From Plantago elongata (lineage: Eukaryota > Streptophyta > Magnoliopsida > Lamiales > Plantaginaceae): DNA of 64,000 nucleotides. The position numbers and the translations under genes were made by a program. Location: positions 1-64,000 of the forward strand of contig JAYMSP010000129.1 in NCBI GenBank assembly GCA_036897095.1, given 5' to 3'. Every line of letters starts with the position of its first letter. Within the stretch, counting starts at the first letter, position 1. Shown here one piece after another: positions 35,551-48,301 of this stretch. The notes under the pieces were generated by a model. It made no database searches. It was not told where the DNA came from and saw only the letters and a program-made list of their open reading frames with translations.

Positions 35551-38500
35551 TCATTGATTCTTTGCTTTCTCAATCTTCTCCTTCTTGACTTGAATCATCT
35601 TTTGTTTTGCTTGTTCCACCTTATCTTGCTTCACTCTAACTAGTTGATCCTTTGTGATGAAATTACCTCATGGGGTCTGAATATGAACTGTACCCCCATC
35701 AATATTGAGAGTTTTGGAGTAAGTGGCCAAATCAAGTCCTCCCGTTTGAAGTGCATAAAATGCATTTGGCCCCTTGTCTTTATCAGCTTCCTTCAACTTG
35801 TCCATGTCTTGAACAAGAGTTGATGAACCAGCCTACATCATAAATATGAGTTTTAGTTAGCTACCAAACTACATAAAAGAACCCGGTTATAAGTAGAACA
35901 AAGACAAGGTGTGTAATTTTGGTTTGGTTGAAATATTTGCAGTCTCCTTCAACCTTTTCAATTTTGATTTGCTTGATGCCTCCTCAGATGCATCTTTCAC
36001 CCATGACATAATTATTTATGAGTTTCAGTTAGCTACCAAATATATATAACATATGATACAATAATTAGAAGTAAAGTTGCAGTTTTTATACCTTGTCTTG
36101 AGCTTCCATTTCATCAATCATTTGCAGATTCCTCTTAAGATCACAACCCCTTTGATTATGCGCTGGTTCTTGGCAGTAGCCACACTTCATTGTGGTTTGT
36201 TGCTTCTTCATCTAGTACTTGCTATTTTTAGATATAACAGGTGGTCCTCCACCTCTTGGCCTAGACTTCCTCTTGACTTGATGGGTAGGCTCATCAGGCT
36301 CTGTTCTCCTAGGTTTTCTTGGCATGCCTCTCTTCTTTACTTTAAATGGTGGTACAACAAGAACATCAAGCTTGCACCATTCATTTCTTCCATTATTGGG
36401 CACCACTGCAGGCTACTCAAACAAGCAAAATACATACCATATATTACCCACAAGCATACACAATAAGCTTAACAAAATTAATTCAGAAAAATAAGGAATT
36501 TGTATTACCTCATAGCATGATTTGTATGTCTTGACATAGTAAGATTCATCTACAAAGTCTTCTACATCCCACTTATTCTCACATATGGTAGAACATGCAT
36601 GCTTGCATGGGATTCCAGTCAAGTCCCATTTCCTGCACACACATGTCCTATCTTTCAAATTAGCACTATGTTTCATGCCTTGGGTGTCCTCAACTGTCCA
36701 TAATCATTTGGTTGATGAGAAAGGAATACAATCCTGGTTTTTGTTCAAGTTTTCAGTTAAAAGAGCATTAATCTTAGGGCATAGTTTACTACCCTTCCAC
36801 CTTTGACTACACATATCCCTATTTGTCTGAAACCTTTTCATAATGTACTCAAAGATCCAATCATACATAGCAACTATACCTAACTGTCTACCTTCAAGAA
36901 TGACACTATTGAAACACTCACAAACATTATTGAGAAGGATATCATATTTGCTATGTGTAAGGAAGTGTGATATGCTCCATTGAATATGATCTCTTTATTG
37001 TAGCCATTGACCTGCTTTGGGATCAAGCTTCTACAACTCTTCTCTTTTGTCATCAAACTCCTCAATGTAGTTGCAGTTATCATGTTCCATAGAGCTTCCT
37101 TAAGTGGAGTACCTGTCACACACACAAGTGAAACAGATTGGCATTTATTAAACAAGTGAAAGATAGTTAAAATGAACATATGTAAATTAACAAACAAGTA
37201 ATTACCAGTGTGTCCTGCAGATTTCATGTTCCCATGCAGGTGTCTAACACAAAACCTATGATTTGATTCATTGAAGTTTTTACTCATTACCTTGATCAAT
37301 CCCTTTTGCTTATCACTCATAAAAGTCCACTTTCTATAAATCAGTCTCTAGGGTAGAAAAAACCAGTCCCATGTGTCAAAATTTCTTGCTTCACTATTGC
37401 CCATGCAATTGGAAAAATATTGTTGTTTGGGTCAACCCCAACTGCAGTGAGCAACACGCCCCCATATTTTCCTTTCAAGTGACAACCATCAAGTCCAATA
37501 ATAGGTTATAGTGTCCAAACCCCTCCTTACATGCAGCCAATCTAACATATAGTTTCTCAAACCTATCAGTTTCATTATATGCAACTACAAACATGCATGT
37601 TCCATCTCCAATACCTCAGCAATATATGCATACAACTAAGCATTACTGCTCCTCCAATGTTCCGTATATCATCTCAAGTGCCAACTTTCTTGCCCTATGC
37701 ACGTGTTGTCTAGAAATGGTAATCTCCAATTCAAGTCTCATCTCCCTTCTTATAGTTTTAGTTTTCCTCCTTAGATCAATCAAGAATCTGGCAAGATAAT
37801 ATCTAGCCAACCAAGCTGATTTGATGTTTGTCACTGTTTGATCTTCTTGGCAGTTGTGCTTGGGCATGTACTTGTGAATCCTATAACAAAATCCCTCACC
37901 CTTAGTTCTCACAGCATTAATACTTAATTTGCAGTTTCTCCACCTGCACACTTGACATACATTCCCCTACCATCATTAGGCTTAATCTTCAATGGTTTAT
38001 GATTTCTCATAGCATGATAGTGCACCACAGTCCTAAACATAAGCTTGCTAGTGAAGATTTTTCCCAAATTGAACTCTGGATTGAACAAGTCCTTCTCATA
38101 GAAGACAGATTCTTTAATAGGCATGCCCTTCTTTTTGTTCCCATGTATGGTGATAAACTCCCTCAACAACTAGTTATGAATTTTCTTCCTAGTAGTGCCC
38201 TTCATCAGAGGATCAACTAGTAAAGTCCACATCACCTGCACAAACATCTTCCTCTCCACTATAAGGTAAATTATCACTGTTAGAATCACTACCATCAGGA
38301 GATTCATTCTCAGGACTTGAGTATCCCCATATTTATTCACTTCAACCTTAGCCTTATCTTTTGAATCTCTTCTCAATATTTCCTCTTCCTCATCCTCTAC
38401 ACTATGTGCAGAAGTATCATCTTCCTTCTCATCAATCCCTTTTCCAGTTGGCACCTTGTATTTGATCATGTCTTCGTCAAAGTCATAACTTGGATCATAG

Positions 38501-39280
38501 AAGTCATCCAAGTTCAACTCTTCATCTTCTCCACTTGTTTTTTTCTTTGGTTTCAACTTAGCTTTACCTTTTTCGATCACTTTAGAACTTGCAGCTACTC
38601 TCTCTTTCTTAGTTTCCTTATTAGTTACAATTTGTTCCTCATCCTCCCAATCAGTCTCCACTCCATCAACCATCAATACATCATCAACTTCCACGTCCTT
38701 CTCACCAACCTTTACTCCACTCTCAGTTTGTGTTGAGTATTGCAAACTTGGGAAACTGGTTCTTGTGTAGGTTCAGTGTCATCATTCAACTCCTCCACAA
38801 TGTCTTCTAACTCCACCACCTTCTCCTCAATCTCTTTCAACTTCTCTTCACTCTGTTCTAACTCCACCACCTTCTTCTCACTCTTTTCAACTTCTCCACA
38901 TCCTCTTCTACCTCCTCTTCACTCACTTCTAACTCCACTACCTTCTCCACTCTCTTCTACATCCTCCTCACTCTCTTCTACCTCCCCCACATCCTCTTTT
39001 AGCATACAAATCCAAACTTCCAACCATAACTCATTTCAAGAAAGTTCTCAACCACTGATCTGATTTAGTTAGCATAAGGAACCCCCTTCATTCAACAGAT
39101 AAAATTCTTTCACACCAGAAATGCCAATCTTTGAACAAATTGCAGTCATGACTTCACTTTTAGCATGTGTTCCACCCATCTTAGGTATTTGAACAGAAAA
39201 CCCACCCACACACCTACTAGCATATGCACAAATGATCCACCAAACCAAAGTAAGATCAAACTCACATCCTGTTGTGCCAA
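35551..39280 (-). pseudogene. mudrA-type MULE transposase, decayed
   Basis: Ordered minus-strand pieces: a PB1-like N-terminal domain (about 39270-39070), a long acidic linker (39060-38240), the MuDR N-terminal DNA-binding region (FNPEFNLGKIFTSKLMFRTVVHYHAMRN, 38169 onward, then YRIHKYMPKHNC), the MULE DDE core with IIGLDGCHLKGKYGG (near 37505-37440) and FCVRHLHGNM (near 37240), and a SWIM zinc finger CVCRKWDLTGIPCKH (near 36640). A CCHC knuckle CGYCQEPAHNQRGC follows (near 36180), then a Lys/Gln-rich helical tail ending at 35551. Several in-frame stops and frame changes are visible (for example after GFFYPRD near 37350 and in the tail near 35665). Introns are likely near 37100-37210, 36410-36510, 36010-36090 and 35840-35930. 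Relatives catalyse cut-and-paste transposition. Confidence 0.85.
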
Positions 39281-39632
39281 CTACAATTGAGAAAGGCCAA
39301 TATTAACTACTAATCATCAACAATAAAACCAAGTAAAGTACTAATTATGTCATTTCAAAAAAATTAAGTGTCACTATCTCACTAAACTAACTTAATAAAC
39401 ACACATTTACTATACTACACCAACTATCCCACTATATCTATAATGGTTCATTTCACAGTTCAATCTCACACATATCACATATCAATCACCCATTTCATAC
39501 TCACTCAATTCACATATCTCGGCTAATCATTTCACACTCACTCAACTTTCAAATAATACTGAAATTGACAAATTAAAACACTTACCATCTCTTTTGTCCA
39601 ACCCTGAGAAAACCCTAGATGGGCTCTTCATT

Positions 39633-39768
39633 CCAGTCGTCTTCATGGTTACAGACGACTATGTCGGAGACTTCAATCCAGTCGTCTTCTTCGTTACAGA
39701 CGACTTCGATGGAGATTTCACACCCGTCGTCTTCTTCGTTACAGACGACTTCGACGAAGATTTCACAC
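39633..39768. repeat. 45-bp tandem repeat, three copies, in the MULE
   Basis: Units begin near 39633, 39678 and 39724 with (C)CAGTCGTCTTC or CCGTCGTCTTC and contain TTACAGACGACT. On the plus strand they read as a 15-residue repeat like PVVFFVTDDFDGDFT, but the period also keeps frame on the minus strand, where the transposase leader lies. They are probably a subterminal or leader minisatellite and not a protein domain. Confidence 0.75.
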
Positions 39769-40096
39769 CCATTATCTTCAGCTTATTAAGTGGCTTTTCC
39801 AGACTACTCTTTGTCGTCTTCGATCTACCTTTTCAAGTCGATTTCCTCGGATTTCTCATCAACGTCGATCAATCACTTCAATTTCTTCTTTAAAAAACTA
39901 GGGTTCTTCACTCCTACGATTTGGGTTTTTTTTTCTCGATTTCTACTATTGTTTGTTTTGTATTATTTCTTTGTTTTATATTTTTTAAAATTAAACATGA
40001 TTAAATTTAATCCAGTGTGTGTTATACACGTGAAACACTGACGTCACAATGACAGTTTTTCGAACAATAATCAAGTCCAAGAATGACGATTGAAAT

Positions 40097-40242
40097 ACAC
40101 GCGTTGAATCCGTCAATTACAACCAACAAAGTAGTAAAATTGGACGGAAAGTCAACGAAATGTATAAAATTTGGAGCGCATTAACAAGAGGTACCAAAAT
40201 GTGAAATGGTACAACTTAAGGTACCATTTATGAAATTTTCCC
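40097..40242. repeat. Right terminal inverted repeat of the MULE
   Basis: Reverse complement of the left end, ending TTTTCCC next to the target duplication TAATTTATG. Confidence 0.85.
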
Positions 40243-40952
40243 TAATTTATGAATTTAATATGTACAAGTAGTTGTTCAATCAAACGGTTCTCCAATAAGT
40301 ACATGCTAGGGTATATATATACAAAGATAGGATTCCAAGAGCCTAAGATCACATCAAGGGAAAACATATGTGTACTAGCTTGTATACGTTTATCTATGCA
40401 CCCACATACTAAACAATATACACCATCCACTGATTCTTGTGCATATATACACAAGAATAAACATGAGTTGGTAATGGCTGGTAAACAAAATATATACATC
40501 TCACTAAAAACCTTCCTAATGTTCAGTGAGATAAAAAATCAGTACGTAAAAAAGAGTGTAGTGCATCCTGATTAAAACATCCATTATATTTCATTGAACA
40601 CTTAGCATTTCAATTATCAAATGGGATTTACACCCAGGCACCTTTTTAGATAGTGTGTAAACGATTATGTTTCTATTGTTTCAAAACTTGCGATGAGGTC
40701 CAATTTCAGGCAAATTGACGACTTTTTGCCTTCTTTATCCCTGGATTAAACATTTATTGTAAAGTGTTATCTTGAATAATAAGGAATAAATCATTTCTTT
40801 TTAATTAGTAGACATTAAACTTATGAATAAATCATTTTATTTGAAAATGGAGGAAGAAATAAAAAAACTTCATCTTCTACATCCCCATTTTCTTCTCTTT
40901 TCTTTCCTCCTCCTTCTTTTTCTTCTCCTCTCTTTCTTCTTCTTCTAGTCTC

Positions 40953-41150
40953 CATCGGCTCCGATTGGAGCTGCACAGTTCATATCAAAGTTGTTAACGC
41001 TCCAGTCAGAGCTCTTACGGTTCCGATTGGAGCTGTGTTACAGCTCCGCTCGAAGCTGATGTTGCTTCAATGGAGTAGCTCCGCTTGGAACTCCAATCAG
41101 CTCCGATTGGAGCTTTTGTCTCCAATCATCTTCGATGGAGCTCCAATTCT
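40953..41150. repeat. Palindromic GGAGCT/AGCTCC repeat cluster 1
   Basis: Irregular repeats of CTCCGATTGGAGCT-like words occur about eight times in 200 bases, in both orientations because the word is nearly its own complement. They follow a C/T-rich tract (40880-40950). A related patch lies at 42760-42905. Confidence 0.65.
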
Positions 41151-41867
41151 GATTAAAAGAAGAAATTAAAATTGTTTGAGGTATTTTGACATTGATTGAA
41201 GCCTTAGGAATTTGTTTGAGGTTTTTGAAAACTCAAAACCATTATGTTTGAGAAGACCATTATGTTTGAGAAGATGATGGGGTTGTTTGTAATTTTCAAA
41301 AATGATAAAGAAAAAGAAGTAATTAAAGAAATGAAAAATACAATTCAATAATTAAAGAAAAAGGGAAAAGAAAATGCAGTAATTATAGAAAAGGGAAAAG
41401 AAAAAGAATAGTTAACACTCTCTCTCATCAAGTTTGATTTTTCGACCTCAACGTAAATATTTATTTGTCCTAGTTCAAAGATTTCCATTTATCGTAAAAT
41501 TGGAAGCGTTTACGACCTAATCGTTCATATGGTATCTAAAAATGTGGTCAGACGTAAATTGTCCATTTATCAAAACTTCTCACATGTATGTTCATGATTT
41601 GGCGTGTAAATCTTTAAATCCGTTGTAATCTTCGATAATGTGGAAAAGAACTTGGATGTGGTCTTCTTCCAAATATACATTTTGTCTTCATGTGAAAAAA
41701 CTTTTCAAACATTTAAAATATCATTTAACGTTCTCAAACTTCAGTAACTAACATCGATTACACTTTAATAGTTATTAGATTCATATCTAATACTCCATTC
41801 ATTCAATGTACTATTGAATATACATTTGTAATTTTTCAACATGAAGTTAATTATGAAGAGTATGGGA

Positions 41868-41950
41868 CAACGAAGCACAACTCAGTTGTTAAGACGCTTC
41901 ACCTCTAACCAATAGGTCGGGGTTTCGAGTCACTTATCCATTTTAAAAAT
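41868..41950 (+). repeat. tRNA-derived SINE (short)
   Basis: ACGAAGCACAACTCAGTTGTTAAGACGC (A-box region) is followed by GGTCGGGGTTTCGAGTC (B-box region) and an A-rich end. It aligns along its length with the SINE at 13598-13680, so both belong to one family. Confidence 0.6.
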
Positions 41951-42639
41951 ATAATTATGAAGAGTATGGACCATTAGTTCATTATGAACTTTCAATTCAA
42001 GTCAAGAAAATTGGAAAAGTTCCAAACAAAAATCCTTTAACATTAAGTATTATAAAAGAAGATCTGATATATGTTAATATAGTGTTTTAACGCGCAGCAA
42101 ATTCTGTATTAATATAATTATGTGACTCAGTAATTCATGTGTTAATATAATGTTGTAACACAGAGGATCAATCCTTATAATAAAATTTGGGAAGGATGCT
42201 AAATTCTCAGTACGATTATATATATGTGTGTGTGAAATGATAGAGCAAGCCAGCAAGGTAAGATTGAGGATGCATTGGTGTTGGGGGATTGTTAAAGGCA
42301 TGATCGTTGTTACTAAATGCATAATACATTTTATATATTATAAAAGGTCCAACAAATTATATAAATATAGAATTAGTCCCAATTTTCGTAAAATTTATCA
42401 AATTATCACATCTTCGAAAATATATGAACGTATATACGCTATGATACCATTACGTAACGAAAATCAATATTATAAAATTATTAGTCATACTTTACAAATA
42501 ATGAGGAATTTAAGATGTTTATATTGTTATAATTCATATTCGTAAGCATTAATATTTGTTTAATTATTTAGTATAATTAAATTAATTAACTTTACATCAA
42601 CGATTTTTTTTTAAAAAATTAAAAAAGAAAAAAAACTAG

Positions 42640-42905
42640 AAACTGACCAGGACCGTATACTGATCATATCCGAATCTGTCCTGGCCAGAACCAGGTCTGA
42701 CCAAGACACGGACTAGGACACGATCCTGGTCAGAACCAGATCTGCCAGGACCGTGCCCTGGCAGAGCTGTGCAACTCCGATCAGAGACTTATCTGGAGCT
42801 TTACGGCTCCGATCGGAGCTGTGCAGCTCCAACCAGATCGTCGGAGAAGCTCCGACGATCTGGTCGGAGCTTTTCCAGTCAGTTCGGAGTGGCAGAGTTC
42901 TTCCT
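42640..42905. repeat. Palindromic repeat cluster 2 with a 20-bp foldback
   Basis: The first half repeats words like CCTGGTCAGAACCAGATCTG and the second repeats CTCCGATCGGAGCTGTGCAGCTCC. Within it, 42827-42846 and 42850-42869 form a hairpin with 19 of 20 pairs around AAG. The words match cluster 1 at 40953-41150. It may be the core of a foldback element. Its function is unknown. Confidence 0.65.
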
Positions 42906-43707
42906 TCTTCCTTCTTCGTGTTTTTTTAAATTTTTTTAGATTTTTTTGGGATAATATGATTGGATCAAATAAACATGTTTAATTATTTTTGTAGGTAAAA
43001 TTATAATTATTTATAATTATAGAACTATTTTATGAATTATAATAGTTATATTATTGTTTATAATATATAAAAATGTATTTTACATTTAGTAAATTATATC
43101 ATGCGTTTAATGTTTTAACATTTTTGTTGGTGTTATTAAAACGGATTTGCAGAAAAATATGATCTTGGACACTGTTTCATGCTATTCATTAGTTATCATC
43201 CCAAAGGTAAATATGGGGAACTTGGACCCAGCTAATTAAACAGACTTACGGCGCAGCATAATTTTTAATTCAAATTTTGTTACTATATCTGCCGTGATAT
43301 TGTCCATACTCCATGGTAAGCATGTTCTGGTCATAGTATCGGGCAATCGGCATTGGTAGTCACATTTGTGTTTCATGTTTATTTCAGTGATTTCCACAAG
43401 TATAGAGGAACCAAACAAACTAAAACTTGGTGAATTTCCCAACCAAATCTATCTTTGGAATAGCATCCATCGATCTTGTATTTGAACTGAACACTCGTGG
43501 TGGAATGGAACACAACCAAAACAAGTGCCAATACAGACTTGGAAAAATATGAAAAACCGATAGAAGGACAATCATATATATTACAGTCTAGGTATGTATT
43601 ATTATGCTTCAAATTATTCCATGCTCAGATTGCGTTGTGGAAACTGAACAATGATACAGCTAGTGTCTTATTGATTATGATGTTGAAGAACAGTGATGTA
43701 CTGATGA

Positions 43708-46700
43708 TCATCCAAATCTTTTCATGAGAGAGGGCTTGGTTCTTTGATTTCCCAACCAGTGTTGCATGTGTACTCCAATAGCATCCAGGTACATGCTGCT
43801 CCTCCCATGGAAACCAACCACCTTGCCCTCTGTCTTGCCTGATTCGAAATAACTCCCAGTCTCTGGGCCAAATGGACCATATTTCCTCCTACTGGTGTAG
43901 AAAGACAATGAGTGAATCACGCTGTTTCCTGTATTATTGTTGACTGAACCATAATATCCACTTACGCAGCTCAACACCTCATTAGGATAGTCCAGTTTCA
44001 CCTGAAAAACACAATTTGCAGACTGAGTGGATGTTTAATGTAATTGTTGAAAACCCATTTTAGCTTTTTTTCAGCAGAAACAGAACATGACTATAAAATT
44101 AAAAAATATAAAAAATAAAAAACTGCTTCTGCTTCTAACCAGCTTACAAGAAGCTGAAAAGCAAAAAAAAAAAAACAGAACAAAAAAAACTGCTTGATTC
44201 AATTTTACAGGATCAAAAGTATCACTGAATCAATAAATTGAGAAACCATACAAAACAATGTGATTTATATGAGAATTGTTACCCGGTTTGCAGTACGTCC
44301 ACCAGCGCCACCATGCTTTACTGACCATACTGATTGCCCATTACGATCATACTCAACTTCGATACATGTGATGGCATCTGACATTGTCAAGACAATCTGT
44401 TTAATACCTGTGTACACTCCATCATCCCAAGGCTTACCACCTTCACCACCCCAGGGGCCTGTTCCGAATGGAGCAGGATTTTTCACCATTCGATGGATCT
44501 AACAAGATTTTAAGAAAAGTTAGTATAACTTGCACATTTAAGGTAGCAATAAAACCATTGAGAATTTCATCGAGTTATGAAATTTAAGCTACCTCCTCTG
44601 TTTGTGGCCTATGGCCTAAACTATAGTTCCATTGAGAATTATCGGCTTTGTAAGGTGTCAGTGCAGTTTCGTTCTTAAACTTGGAGGGGGGACTTGATGT
44701 GGTGTTGTTATAATTCAGGGGAATAATTGCCTCCTTATGATAGGAACTCGGAGGAGGCACAACTGGACCTTTTTGTACGTGGATGCCAATTGCATCCATG
44801 AACAATCCCTTCTTACCGTGGAACCCAATAATGGTTGATCCTTCTTGCAACTTGGACGAGAAAAATTGCCCTTGTTCTTCTCCATAGGGGCCATATTTAC
44901 CCCGTGTGGTGTGGAAAGTGAGAGATTTGATCACTTCAGGACCCATGACCATAGCGGGACCATGATAGCCTGTTATGTATGTCAAGATTTCTGATGGATA
45001 CTTAAAGACAATCTGCGAATGTGAAATATGTCTCAGTGCAACTCTCGTCACCAAGTTAATCAGATGCAAACATGAGTTGCATTTCAAATTTAAAAATAAA
45101 TAATGCAAGTATAATACCTGATCTTTCTTGAATGATCCCATGCCTCCATTTTTGCTTCCCCAAACAGGTAGACCATTTTTATCATAACAAACTTGAATAG
45201 AAACAATTCCCACATTACGCGATAGGTTAATCTGCCTGATCCCATCATATACTCCATCATCAAATTGAGTTCCACCATTACCGCCCCAAGGTCCACATGT
45301 CACAATTCCCCTAGCAATTTTAGGGGGAATTTCCTCGATTTTTCTTTCAACAACAGTAGAAATCTGATAGAGTACACAATTAATAAGTTGACGTATAAGA
45401 AGGTTTTCGGTCGGAGGTGCTAAATTTACAGTGTGCAAAATTATAAATAAAGTTCCAGTCCAGATACAAGAGAAGATCCAACTCCTATGTGCACTCATAC
45501 ATGGTCCCAATCCCAAAGGATTGACCCAAACAACTACAACTTTCTGAATAATAAAGACTGGGTGCAATAAAGCACAACTCCCATAACACATCATGGTTAC
45601 TACTTACTACCCAAGAACTGTTTTACTTGACAGCATCGTTGTTTTCTCCAAACATAAAAAATGCATCTTGTTAGAAAATAACTAATGTTTCAGAGCAAGT
45701 TATTTCATGTGAAATTGTCGAAGCTCACATTTAAAATATTAGTTATAGAAAACAATAGTATTTAATTGTAAGACATCAAAATATTATTGTGCACAAACAA
45801 ACATTAATGATTTTTCTTAAGAATCAGCCTCTCAAAAGCTAAATATACAGTCTCCCACAAGTTTTTGCAAAATAATTAAGGCTAGAAGCCAAATCCTTCG
45901 TTCCTTTGTGGACAATTGTTCCTTTAAAGAAAAATAGATGAATGAAATTTTCTACTACCTAGTATAGTATATAGTACTATTTCCAATTTTGTGTTCCTGT
46001 AGGTGTGTAACATAATCTGGCACATATATAAAAGAGACTTCAGATTCTACAAACACTAGAGAACTGCAAAGAATACTGTAGTGGTGATTAATCCATAGAA
46101 ATTTTTACCGTTTGATTTTTGTGTTCATTATAGCCATTTTCGTGAGAAGTCTTCCTTGAGAGATCATATGGTAAGGGATTGTTTGTTTCATCCTTACGTC
46201 TCAGAGCAACAATAAGATCATAGCTTTGACCGATACTCCCGTGCATCATCGAGTATTCATACTTCTCTGATCCTTGTGCAACCACTTGCTGAGAATGAAG
46301 AAGAGGACGGGCAGTAACTGTTTTACAAGGTGGCTGCAAATAAACTCCAATAGCATCTAAGTACCAACCAGACTTGCCAAGAAACCCAACAATCTTTCCA
46401 TGAGTAGGCGGAAACGTAAAATACGTTCCTTCTTCAATTCCATAAGGCCCGTACTTCCTTTTATTGCTTTCGAATGTAAGTGACCTAATGAAGATTGGCC
46501 CAAACTGTTTTAGGCTGCCATAGTGTCCATGGAGTGAAGTGAGAAACTCATCTGGATATTGCAGCTTCACCTGATAGACAAAAGGCTCTATATAAGAACA
46601 ACAATAAAACAAGTAAACATTGCTAGAGCTATTAATATAATTTTTATGTAGTATCCCCTTGACTCCCATGTCTATGACTGTGAGTGAAATATATATCTAG

Positions 46701-47206
46701 AGCATGCGAAAGAGAGTATATAAATGCAATCTTCCTTGAAAAGCCAGTCTGTAGGATTTGGATTTGAAGCATATGCATGTTAACTATCATCATTCAATAA
46801 TTTCCACAGTTAAAAAGCAACCAGTAAGAAGCATGAGAGGATCACTGAAGTTTACAGCCAGAATAATGGAAAAAGTATGTATTTCGGTTTCTCAACTTTT
46901 GGGCTTCAAGATTAGATAAGGAATATTCATAATTAAGACAATAATTTTGGTAAATTACACTGTAATTTTCGTTTACTGAAACTGTGAACTCACCTTATCA
47001 ATTTTAGAACCTCCCCTGCCACCATGCTTTTCTGACCAAACTGATGATCCATTATTGTCATACTCAATCTTAATCGAGTCAATGCCAGATCCATGATATA
47101 TCTCCAATTGCCTAATTGTGGAATAAACTCCATCATCCCAGTGAAGTCCATCCTGACCACCCCACGGCCCAACCAACAACGTACCTCTCCCATATTTCTC
47201 CGACAT
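43708..47206 (-). CDS. Jacalin-related lectin with three jacalin domains (JAL3-like)
   Basis: Minus-strand coding exons: 47206-46994, 46570-46109, 45363-45118, 45012-44593, 44498-44283 and 44001-43708. All junctions are GT..AG in phase 0, giving 616 aa. Each jacalin domain is split over two exons, the first half carrying GPWGG..WDDGVY..I and the second starting (V/I)(K/F)(L/K)xYP(D/S/N)E. Domain 1 is about residues 13-151, domain 2 about 249-389, domain 3 about 461-603. Each ends in the carbohydrate-site loop G(W/L/M)(Y/F)(L/M)DAIG. The linkers are polar and poorly conserved. No signal peptide is seen, so a cytoplasmic or nuclear mannose-type lectin is expected, possibly a stress or defence protein. 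The start at 47206 directly follows an acceptor-like AG, so a further small 5' exon is likely. The layout and length fit the Arabidopsis At1g19715 type. Confidence 0.9.
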
Positions 47207-48301
47207 CTGCGAATATGAAATATGCATATTGTTAGTTGATCAACCACTATTACCAGTGCGTACTACACTATACCAACATCTATCAAATAAATTATACAAT
47301 AGGACATTAGCACGCCTTGGTGATTTACCATTCTGGGATACTGAACTTGGAGCTATAGATCAACAAGTGTAAGAAATAAGTCAGACCAGTACATTTTCTG
47401 GAAAAAGCTCGGGAGGTATTTATATAGTAAACTGATACCAAGGCTGTCCATGAGTGGAAGAATTTTTTGTCGAACAGTGTTTCTGGATGCCTTGCAGAAT
47501 TATCAAATTCCTATTTCCACAATGAAAGGACAGTACAGGAAAGAAGTGAATTCGATTCGAAAACTTGAGCCTTCCATTACTTGGTGCCTTTTAAAAAGTA
47601 CAGGTATCCACCAAGATAGAGCTTTGGATAGTCCAGCAGGTAAAAATGTACCAATAGCATCTCAAGATATATTGTTCTGGCTACCCTCAGCCTGGAAATA
47701 AAAAATTCTTCTGATGATATTAAGCCCGTATAATTCTTACTATAATATAAAAAGCAGTATCTCAAGCATAACAAGGTCAGATGCTCCAATTTGAAAGGGG
47801 AAGTATCTGCCAATTTTATATAAATGTTCTAGTCTCAAATATGGAAGGCCTGTTTATTTCAATGTGTTTTCAATGTTTTTTTTATAGTGGGGAATTTATT
47901 CTCAGTCACTTTTTTTCCTTATATCATCATATGATAAAAAAGTATCACGAATATATCACAAGCATAATTAGCAGCAGAAAGAGCACTAGAAAACATTCTA
48001 GACTTGATAATGGCAGGCCCATACTGCTGGACAGTAGAAATGGAGTTGGTATATAACCTGAAAGTATAACAGGGTAAGTGAAGTGAAAATGAAGATGAAT
48101 GTTATTGGACAGCTGAAGGCAATGTATATAAGCTTGAACATCGTCTACTATATGTAGAACCATTTGTCATCAGCAATAAGCTCGCGGAGAGGTTTGTCTC
48201 GAGCTCGAAATTTTGGCTATAGCATAGTTCACATCACAATGCTTAGTTCATAAGTGATTTCTAAGATGATGACTATTATAATTATAAAATCAGATACCTG
48301 T
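47207..48301. other. Lectin 5' region, no further gene recognised
   Basis: On the minus strand, CCCAGAATG followed by GTAAATC near 47336 could be a tiny first exon of the lectin gene, ending in its start codon. Otherwise no coding signal is recognised. Frames at 47450-47701 and 47577-47813 match nothing known to me. Confidence 0.4.

Larger units (their letters stand above)
34003..40242. mobile_element. Mutator-like element (MULE) with long TIRs and two genes
   Basis: Terminal inverted repeats of about 145 bases open GGGAAAA and share ATAAATGGTACCTTAAGTTG and CCGTCCAATTTTACTACT. The element is flanked by 9-bp direct repeats TAATTTATT (33994-34002) and TAATTTATG (40243-40251), one mismatch apart. 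Inside, a mudrA-type transposase runs leftward from about 39280 to 35551, and a GRF-zinc-finger gene runs rightward from 34412 to 34990. The two converge, as mudrA and mudrB do in maize MuDR. Both genes carry stops or frame changes, so the element can no longer move by itself. A 45-bp minisatellite lies near the right end. Confidence 0.93.
40252..43707. other. Intergenic, between the MULE and the lectin gene
   Basis: AT-rich DNA with no gene. It contains two GC-rich patches of palindromic GGAGCTCC-type words, a foldback and a SINE remnant, each listed separately. Confidence 0.7.

Noticed and set aside
38740-39063. Ser/Thr-rich plus-strand protein of 107 aa
   Set aside because: It is the complement of the acidic Glu-rich linker of the MULE transposase. 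The repeated composition is a strand artefact.
40249-40575. 108-codon plus-strand frame right of the MULE
   Set aside because: AT-rich chance frame with no family match, overlapped by an equally long frame on the other strand.
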